This document shows positions 57,153 to 64,000 of a DNA stretch of 64,000 nucleotides, piece by piece. The position numbers were made by a program, and so were the translations under genes. The stretch is from Poa pratensis (lineage: Eukaryota > Streptophyta > Magnoliopsida > Poales > Poaceae): NCBI GenBank assembly GCA_947311845.1, contig CAMZMU010000041.1:118258100-118322099 (forward strand). The letters run 5' to 3'. Below the pieces are notes generated by a model, which was not told where the DNA came from, ran no database searches, and saw only the letters and a list, made by a program, of their open reading frames with translations. Position 1 is the first letter of the stretch. Each line of letters begins with the position of its first letter.

Positions 57153-58084
57153 CACTAATAAATAGATTGTTCGGTTGACCGATGACCGAATATTACGTGT
57201 TTCAGGCATCTAGCACCATTTCAATTTGCTACCGCATTGAGATTTAATATACAATGGATTAACAAATAATGCTTATATCCATCTTAAAATATATGTAATT
57301 TTCTACTTTGCAAAGTTTGCATTCACATATGATGAAATTTACACATTATTGTGCCAAAAAAAAGTAAAGATATCAAATTAGATATTCCACCTGACAAATA
57401 CAATGATATGAGTCGTTCATACGTAGTCACATACTTCCACACATATTTATAGTCAAATCTATTACCCATTGTACAGATGAAGAATAATGTGCCTAATTTT
57501 GGGACAAACGACGTAGTTTGGTGATGTGAAACTATTTCTATTAAATTCTTCGTGAAATTTGTTTGTACTATCATATTTTTATAACTTTATTTCAAAAATA
57601 CATATTGAAACCATGTACATGTATAGAAAGTAATCTATGTTTGAATAAGAGAGTTGTTGAATGCATTAATTGTGTGTACATTATTAAAATTCCAAAAAAG
57701 ACATAATTACAAACATTGCCTATTGCCTCTTGAGGCCATCATCAATTTTGACCTATGGCCCGAGAAACAATGTTGCCATCTACAAACGGTTACCAGTTTT
57801 ACATAAGAAGATAACCTAAGAAAGATGTACAGTTCCTGCTAGAAAAACTAAAACTCCACCTGCAACAAAATCTTACATTGTTTGTGTAAATAGATTAGGT
57901 CAAACATATCGTAGTATGGACCATTGTTGTTGAGCCAGGCAAGAGGTGAACATGGCCTCTCGTGTATGCACATGACGGTCAGGGCCGACTCTAGGATTTG
58001 AAAGGCCCCGGGGCGAGCTTCACCAATGGGCCCCTACATAGAGAAATATTCCGATCGATACAGGAACATAGACATAAATTCTAA
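57153..58084. other. Unassigned AT-rich stretch
   Basis: No gene is visible. GGCCCCGGGGCGAGC near 58000 is a short GC-rich word of no clear origin. Confidence 0.35.
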
Positions 58085-58245
58085 AATCATAAAGACGGAA
58101 AACAGGAACAAGCACTGGGCATCTTGCTAATAGGATAGTTTCATAAAAATGCACTAAAATCATGTATAAGTGTAAATAAAACATGTGACATTGATATAAA
58201 ACAAGCATGAAACAATAAAAATTATAGATATATTTTAGACGTAAC
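58085..58245 (-). repeat. Decayed LTR fragment, same family as 55549-57147
   Basis: AAACAGGAACAAGCACTGGG, ATCTTGCTAATAGGATAGT and ATAAAACAAGCATGAAACA match the start of the LTR (minus strand) at 56990-57140, with many changes. Confidence 0.7.
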
Positions 58246-58335
58246 ACAAGGCTCGATAGGCAGGCGTTGACAAGCGTAAGTCTCGCTGCCGAGGACATGA
58301 GTATGCCCATCCAGGGCCAGCTCGTTTGCCTACCT

Positions 58336-58940
58336 TCAAAGGTAGCGAGCCCAAGCCGTTGTCGTTAACGCCCTGTCACTTATGGGGAGACCCAAGTACG
58401 TGAAGGGGAATGACCCTATCTTGCAGTTCAGCATGTTAGCAATCCGCTGGCTTACCATCGAGGTGGTCCCCAAAACTATGACCTCGCTCTTATGGATGTT
58501 GATCCTCAGCCCAGACATGCACTCAAAGAAACGCAAAAGAACTTGAGATTTGCAATGGCTAGGTCGTCAGGTTGGATCATGATGATTGTGTCATCTGCAT
58601 ACTGTAGATGAGGTACCCACAGGTATGATATCGGGGGCAAGTCCTCTAATATGTCCCCTTCCCTTGGCTGCATCCAGCACTGCTGCGAGAGCCTCCACTA
58701 CATAATCGAATAGTAGGTGAGAGGTGGTCATCCTGTTGAACCCCTCGCCCATTCCTAAAGAAGTTACCACTTCTCCGTTAATGGTGATGGTGGTCTGAGC
58801 CCCCGAGACCAACCCCATGGCCCGATGAACCCATCCTGGTCAAAGCCCTTACGGAGAAGGACCTCTCGAAGGAAAGCCCACTTCACTCGGTTCATAGGCC
58901 TTTTCGAAGTCACGCTTCAAGAATACTCCACCCCCACTTC
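58336..58940 (-). pseudogene. LINE reverse transcriptase fragment
   Basis: Downward on the minus strand: VFLKRDFEKAYEPSEVGF (the IxKxDFxKAYDxV box), MGLVSGAQTTITINGE, HLLFDYVVEALAAVLDAAKG and then, in another frame at 58578-58610, HLQYADDTIIM with the catalytic YADD. After that come FECMSGLRINIHKSEVIVLG and SFPFTYLGLPISDR. This is the palm to thumb order of a plant LINE RT. At least two frameshifts separate the pieces, so it is inactive. Confidence 0.9.
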
Positions 58941-59048
58941 CCCGGTGAGACCTCTCCAGTGATAGCTTTCTATGTGGGGAGCAAAGATGTCCGGTAATAA
59001 TCCAAGAAGGTGCAGTTTCCACCTCTTATCCGTACTATCAGAGGTTTC

Positions 59049-59050
<2 letters not shown>

Positions 59051-59079
<29 letters not shown>
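59051..59079 (+). repeat. Poly-G run (29 bases)
   Basis: The uninterrupted run of 29 G is unusual for plant DNA and may be length-variable or misassembled. Confidence 0.85.
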
Positions 59080-60409
59080 ATGGTCGATTCGGCCATGTTG
59101 TTTTATCTGTAAAGAGTGGAGAAAAACGTGTTTCTTGATAACTTTTATTTACTCCTTTTGTGCAGTCGACAGTAAAAATATATGTTTTCACTAACTTTGT
59201 AAAGAATGTACACCCATGTGAGAAAACCCATTCACATATTAAGGCTTGACTAGGAAAAGTTGCTTTTCTTTTCCGTGTACGAAATGAGAGTTACTTATCT
59301 TCATGCTTGTGTCATTTATCTCTGTCAACATTGGAGTCCTCGTAGCCACCAATCCACCATCTTTCGTAGTACCATTCTTGAAGCCAATCACTGTTGAGAT
59401 CTATGCATGGCCTGCCCCCCACGAGGATGCTGCCCATCTGGTACGTGGAACAATCGCACTGTGACAAGCAAGCAGTACGTCTTCATCGTAATTTTTACCA
59501 GTATCACAGAAATCTTCATCGTAGGCCTGCGGATCCCATCGATGTCGATCATGTCGGTGTGGGGCTCCTCCACCATGCAGGTGGCGCGGCGAGGCTCGCC
59601 GGCGTTAATACGGGCTTTGGCAGTTGGGGTAGCAGACGCACGGTTGATTGACGCGGACGTACGGCCGGACAAATGCATGCATGGACCATGGACCATGCAC
59701 CAAGCCACCCATGCTGCTAATCGGCGAAGGTTGGCACCGACACCTTCGACTACATGGCCTCCATATAGCGCGGGGTGCAAGATAGTCAACGCTCTACAGT
59801 GAGTGGAGTATATTCTTGCCTGAATTTTTCTTCGTGAGCGGTTGCAGGAATTGAAGTGCATTTGATGCATCCATCCACCGATATGTGTTAATTGGCTGAT
59901 GGCTACTTAGATCTGCAGTATCACCAGTGCTCTTGAGTCTCGATCAGACTTAGTACGTGGCTTTTTATTTTTGAAAACGAACTTGAAACTCTAGTCTTTG
60001 ATTCAAAATTAGGCATCCAGCATTTTTATTAAAATTATTTAATGAAGTGTTAAAAAGAACATCCATGGGCCAGAAGCCACCTTTCTAACGGAAACCGTCG
60101 CTCGTGTCCATGTGTGTTTTGACCAGACAATTGCGCACATCATTTAAAACGAAGACCTCACTAAACCGCCCAACGTTAAGGCGGGAGCACAAACTGGTTC
60201 AAGAGACACTCGACGTGCTCGTATGCGCACAGAAGCCCACCACCGCCGTATTTCGCAACCATTTTGTCACGGGAGGGGAAGAGATAGAAAGGGGATCTTG
60301 GGCGAGCCCTGTTGCTAATTTTTTTTTTGACGTGAGGGTGAGGTGTTGCTGATAAGGGAAGGGTTGGTGGGGGGGGGGGGGGGAGATGGGTGCGTGCGCG
60401 CGGGCGTAC
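59080..60409. other. Unassigned, GC-rich open region at 59388-59870
   Basis: 59388-59870 is open in both directions (160 aa on minus, up to 131 aa on plus) but has no motif I recognise. It may be a gene fragment. The rest shows nothing, apart from a poly-G run at 60369-60383. Confidence 0.35.
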
Positions 60410-60671
60410 AAATTATCTGTGGCGCACAAAACAATGCGTGTGCCACAGATAGTTTTCTATCTTTGGCGCACACTATGTTTTGTGCGTCACAGGTATTCTC
60501 TCTCCTCGGGTTACTTGTGGCGCACACGTTTTTTGTGTGACACAGATAATCTCTCTCCTACCTGGCCGCCTGAAAAGGTTACTGTGGGGTGCGCCACAGG
60601 TAAGTTTTTACCTGTGTCGTCCAGAATTTTCGATGCACCACACGTATCTTATAATCCTTTTCCTACTAGTG
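60410..60671 (+). repeat. Subterminal repeats and 3' end of a different CACTA family
   Basis: CTGTGGCGCACA-type words occur in both orientations (60417, 60465, 60510, and TGCGCCACAG at 60590), and the block ends CCTACTAGTG at 60671. The reverse is CACTAGTAGGAAAAGG, a CACTA terminus. The subterminal motif differs from the CCGGTT family. No 5' end or transposase is seen. Confidence 0.65.
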
Positions 60672-60959
60672 TGGGGCGCTGGTCCTTAAAGGCATGTGCA
60701 TGAAGACTTTCCGGCTGTTATCAACAATGTGAGACCATCTCGATGGGAAAAAGCCACGACATCGTCTCGTTTTAGTGGCGGTAGTGATCCTTAGGTCATC
60801 AAAAGATCTCGATGTAATTCTTATCATGTTTGAAGCGTTTTATACTTATAATGAATTTATACAATAGCTCAGCCGCAGGAAATTCGATCCTCTATTCATC
60901 AAGTGTTTCAAAATTTCAAACATGTGTGGAATGGATAAATAGAAAAATGGAAGCTCCAA

Positions 60960-61321
60960 AGCCAGACACGTGGCGTGCGGCGGAGCTTTGGTCCCGGTTC
61001 GTGCCAAGAACCGGGACCAATACCCCTCCCTGCCTATAAATAACCCCCACCCCCTTCTCTCCTCTAATTTTTTTCTCTTGGATTGGTGGGAAGTGGGTGC
61101 TATTTTTTTTTCCTTTGCCACGCACAAGATGTGTTCGATGAAATGCCCGACCCACACTTAAGTTCACACAAAATGATATCCTCGGCCGAGGTTAGCAACT
61201 TTATCCTTTTCGTCTGTAATTGATACAGAAATATTGCACGTGTCGATGTACGGTGGTCATTTCACTATTCAAGATGTTATTGTAATGGTATTTGATAAAC
61301 TTAATTATATATATGATGCAG
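60960..61321 (+). promoter_or_regulatory. Subterminal hairpin, promoter and leader of the second CACTA transposase
   Basis: GGTCCCGGTTCGTGCC / AAGAACCGGGACC (about 60989-61018) forms a hairpin. TATAAA is at 61035-61040 and a pyrimidine-rich leader follows. TGATGCAG/ATGGATGC at 61314-61329 looks like a 3' splice site directly before the ATG, so a leader intron is likely. No CACTA terminus is seen; the usual outer repeats are missing upstream of 60960. Confidence 0.6.
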
Positions 61322-64000
61322 ATGGATGCACGGATGCGATGGATGTACGGCGAACGACGCAGTTCCGAGTTTATTGCAGGCCTGCATAAATTTCTCGATG
61401 TGGCTGAGGCAAACAAAGTGAATAATTTTATGCCTTGTCCATGTGAGAAGTGTCGGAACGTCAGGGAGTACTCTGACCCGAGAACCATTCAAGACCACGT
61501 GATTCGGAAAGGTTTCATGCCCAGCTATAATTGTTGGACCAAGCACGGAGAAAGAGGGGTTACGATGGAAGACAATGAAGAAGAGGAGGATGATGACAAC
61601 TATCCTATGTTCCCTGAGGAATGCGGTGATACTGTTATGGAAGACGTTGAAGAAGAAAGAGGTGAACATCGGGCATCAGATGAGCCCGCTGATGGTCTTG
61701 GTGGGGTCATTTCTGATGCAAAGCGAGAATGCGATACAGAAAAGGAGAAGCTAAAGTTGGAGGCCATGCTTGAGGATCACAAAAAGTTGCTGTACCCAAA
61801 CTGCGAAGATGGCAGCACAAAGCTCGGTACCACACTGGAACTGCTGAAATGGAAGGCAGAGACTGGTTGTTCTGACAAGGGATTTGAGAAGTTACTGAAA
61901 ATAATGAAGCCGAAGCTTCCAAAGGATAACGAATTGCCCGAGACTACATACGAAGCAAAGAAGGCTATCTGCCCTCTAGGATTAGATGTGCAGAAGATAC
62001 ATGCATGCATTAATGACTGCATCCTGTACCGCGGTGAGTACGAGAACATGGATAAATGCCCGGTATGCAATGCACTGCGGTACAAGATAAGACAAGATGA
62101 CCCTGGTGATGTTGAGGGCGATGACGAGCCCCCCCGGAAGAGGGTTCCTGCTAAGGTGATGTGGTATGCTCCTATAATACCACGGTTGAAACGTCTGTTC
62201 AGAAACAAAGAGCATGCCAGGTTGTTGCGATGGCACAAAGAAGAGCGTAAGAAAGACGGGAAGTTGAGACACCCCGCCGATGGGTCCCAGTGGAGAAAAA
62301 TCGACAGAGAGTTCCCGACATTTTCAGATGACGCAAGGAACTTAAGATTTGGTCTAAGTACAGATGGCTTTAATCCTTTTGGGGAGCAGAGCTCCAGTCA
62401 TAGCACTTGGCCCGTGACTCTATGTATCTACAACCTTCCTCCTTGGTTGTGCATGAAGCGGAAGTTCATTATGATGCCAGTGCTCATCCAAGGCCCGAAG
62501 CAACCCGGCAACGACATTGATGTGTACCTAAGGCCATTAGTTGATGAACTTTTGCAGTTGTGGTCCGAACCAGGTGTACGTGTGTGGGATGAGCACAAAC
62601 AACAGGAATTTGACCTACGAGCGTTGCTGTTCGTAACCATCAATGATTGGCCTGCTCTTAGTAACATTTCAGGACAGTCAAACAAGGGATACAATGCATG
62701 CACGCACTGTTTAGATAAGACTGAAAGTATACATTTGGGAAACAAGAATGTGTACCTGGGGCATCGTCGATTTCTTCCGAACAGTCATGCCGTAAGAAAG
62801 CCCGGCAAGCATTTCAACGGTGAGGCAGATCGCCGGAAGAAGCCTAACCTCCCTGATGGTGATGTTATATATGACATGGTCAAGGATTTAGAAGTAATCT
62901 TTGGAAAGGGTCCTGGCAGTCTATCTGTTCCGAATGACGCTGACAACCACGTACCCATATGGAAGAAGTGCTCTATATTCTGGGAGCTACCCTATTGGAA
63001 AGTCCTAGAGGTCCGGTCTTCAATCGACGTGATGCACGTGACGAAGAATCTTTGCGTGAACCTGCTAGGCTTCCTGGGCGTGTATGGGAAGACAAAAGAT
63101 ACACCGGAAGCACGGGCAGACCAGCAACGTATGAAAGACCCATACAACAAGCAGACGGATAAAGGGCGTCAATACTTAAGCAGCTACGCTCTTACCAAAG
63201 CAGAGAAGGAAATCTTTTTTGAATGCCTGAGCAGTATCAAGGTCCCGGCTGGCTTCTCGTCAAATATAAAGGGAATAATAAATATGGCAGAGAAAAAATT
63301 CCAGAACCTGAAGTCTCATGATTGCCACGTGATTATGACGCAGTTGCTTCCGGTTGCATTGAGGGGGCTTCTACCGGAAAATGTTCGAGTACCCATTGTG
63401 AAGCTATGTGCATTCCTCAATGCAATATCTCAGAAGGTCATCGATCCAGTAACTCTACCAAGTTTACAGAAGGCTGTGGTCCAATGTCTTGTCAGCTTCG
63501 AGTTGGTGTTCCCCCCATCATTCTTCAATATTATGACGCATCTCCTGGTTCACCTAGTCGACGAGATTGCCATTCTCGGTCCTGTATTTCTACACAATAT
63601 GTTCCCCTTCGAGAGGTTCATGGGAGTCTTGAAGAAATATGTTCATAACCGTGCTAGGCCAGAAGGAAGCATCTCAAGGGGCTATGGAACAGAAGAGGTC
63701 ATTGAGTTCTGTGTTGACTTTATTCCTGACCTTAAGCCGATTGGTGTTCCTGAATCGCGGCATGAGGGGAGACTGAGTGGAAAAGGCACGCTAGGAAAGA
63801 AAGCACTGATATGTAGGGACGGGCATTCTTTAACTCAAGCACACTACACAGTTCTACAAAGTTCCACCTTCGTGGCTCCGTATATCGAGGAACACAAGAA
63901 TTATGTACGCTCCAAGAACCCGGGGAAGGATGACTCCTGGATTAAAGAAAAACACATGGAGACCTTCGGCAGTTGGTTGCGATTACAGCTCATGAATGAC
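61322..64000 (+). CDS. TNP2-like CACTA transposase, uninterrupted, 3' end outside window
   Basis: An open frame of 893 codons runs to the last base. It encodes the transposase that cuts and moves CACTA elements in the nucleus. The N-terminal Transpos_assoc-type domain has WMYGERRSSEFIAGLHKFL and Cys 39, 41 and 44, and an acidic linker follows. A zinc ribbon has Cys 229, 233, 246 and 249 (CINDC...CPVC). The Transposase_21 core has LSTDGFNPFGEQ (Asp 348, the probable first catalytic Asp), NDIDVYLRPLVDELLQLW, FVTINDWPALSN and DVMHVTKNLCVNLLGFLG. The DUF4218-like part has LHNMFPFERFMGVLKKYVH (near residue 760). The start at 61322 follows an apparent splice acceptor; 61316 is an in-frame alternative. 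It is a close relative of 12130-14482 but lacks all of that copy's frameshifts. The 3' end and right terminus lie beyond the window. Confidence 0.93.
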   Translation, partial: MDARMRWMYGERRSSEFIAGLHKFLDVAEANKVNNFMPCPCEKCRNVREYSDPRTIQDHVIRKGFMPSYNCWTKHGERGVTMEDNEEEEDDDNYPMFPEECGDTVMEDVEEERGEHRASDEPADGLGGVISDAKRECDTEKEKLKLEAMLEDHKKLLYPNCEDGSTKLGTTLELLKWKAETGCSDKGFEKLLKIMKPKLPKDNELPETTYEAKKAICPLGLDVQKIHACINDCILYRGEYENMDKCPVCNALRYKIRQDDPGDVEGDDEPPRKRVPAKVMWYAPIIPRLKRLFRNKEHARLLRWHKEERKKDGKLRHPADGSQWRKIDREFPTFSDDARNLRFGLSTDGFNPFGEQSSSHSTWPVTLCIYNLPPWLCMKRKFIMMPVLIQGPKQPGNDIDVYLRPLVDELLQLWSEPGVRVWDEHKQQEFDLRALLFVTINDWPALSNISGQSNKGYNACTHCLDKTESIHLGNKNVYLGHRRFLPNSHAVRKPGKHFNGEADRRKKPNLPDGDVIYDMVKDLEVIFGKGPGSLSVPNDADNHVPIWKKCSIFWELPYWKVLEVRSSIDVMHVTKNLCVNLLGFLGVYGKTKDTPEARADQQRMKDPYNKQTDKGRQYLSSYALTKAEKEIFFECLSSIKVPAGFSSNIKGIINMAEKKFQNLKSHDCHVIMTQLLPVALRGLLPENVRVPIVKLCAFLNAISQKVIDPVTLPSLQKAVVQCLVSFELVFPPSFFNIMTHLLVHLVDEIAILGPVFLHNMFPFERFMGVLKKYVHNRARPEGSISRGYGTEEVIEFCVDFIPDLKPIGVPESRHEGRLSGKGTLGKKALICRDGHSLTQAHYTVLQSSTFVAPYIEEHKNYVRSKNPGKDDSWIKEKHMETFGSWLRLQLMND

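Noticed and set aside
62428..62745. Minus-strand ORF resembling 12268-12585
   Set aside because: Both are antisense shadows of the same TNP2 segment; similarity follows from the coding strand.

Overview
This is plant nuclear DNA. It almost certainly comes from a Triticeae-type grass (wheat, Aegilops, barley or rye group). The evidence is an Angela/BARE-like Copia solo LTR, Tat-type Gypsy elements, large CACTA elements with TTTAGTMCCGGTT subterminal palindromes, Stowaway MITEs with CTCCCTCCGT ends and TA duplications, and deep nesting of transposons with only a few gene islands. I see no prokaryotic features. All family assignments come from reading motifs, not from searches.

Layout. 1-4988: a decayed Tat-like Gypsy element, with pol on the minus strand and a spliced coiled-coil ORF on the plus strand. 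6115-6632: a type-1 nsLTP gene with a 1-bp deletion that removes its last canonical cysteine. 7160-7891: a retroposon with a 17-bp target duplication. 8715-11110: a shattered Copia element. 11192-11575: a foldback element. 12130-21385: a CACTA element with a frameshifted TNP2 transposase and a second gene that ends in a ULP1-type protease domain. 21386-23998: the C-terminal half of a DUF247 gene, cut first by the CACTA end and again by a 1.7-kb non-autonomous LTR element (TSD GAGAC). 24089-28702: a Stowaway MITE, foldbacks and a second retroposon. 28781-43318: a Tat-like Gypsy element (TSD CTTGG) with gag and protease on the minus strand, almost no RT, and an antisense multi-exon ORF. That ORF is itself split by a 6.7-kb non-autonomous Gypsy-type element (30896-37591, TSD GCGCT).

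44499-51494 is a giant palindrome. Its two arms are about 2.3 kb each and are built partly from a higher-order tandem repeat. The left arm is invaded by a Copia solo LTR and by a fragment with a CACTA end. 52097-52447 (minus) is an intact nsLTP gene, the only clearly intact host gene. 53390-58940 holds LINE remnants and a solo LTR (TSD TGATC) of the same family as the 30896 element. 60410-60671 is the end of another CACTA family. From 61322 to the window edge runs an uninterrupted TNP2 transposase ORF, a close relative of the broken copy at 12130.

Function. The host content is two nsLTP genes (secreted lipid-binding proteins) in opposite orientation about 46 kb apart, plus one dead DUF247 gene. 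Everything else is transposable elements and their wreckage. Insertion order can be read at several points: CACTA and the small LTR element into DUF247, and the 30896 element into the older Gypsy element. The best candidates for something undescribed are the palindromic repeat element, the antisense ORFs of the Tat-like elements and the protease-carrying CACTA. None of them is clearly a new defence or metabolic system.
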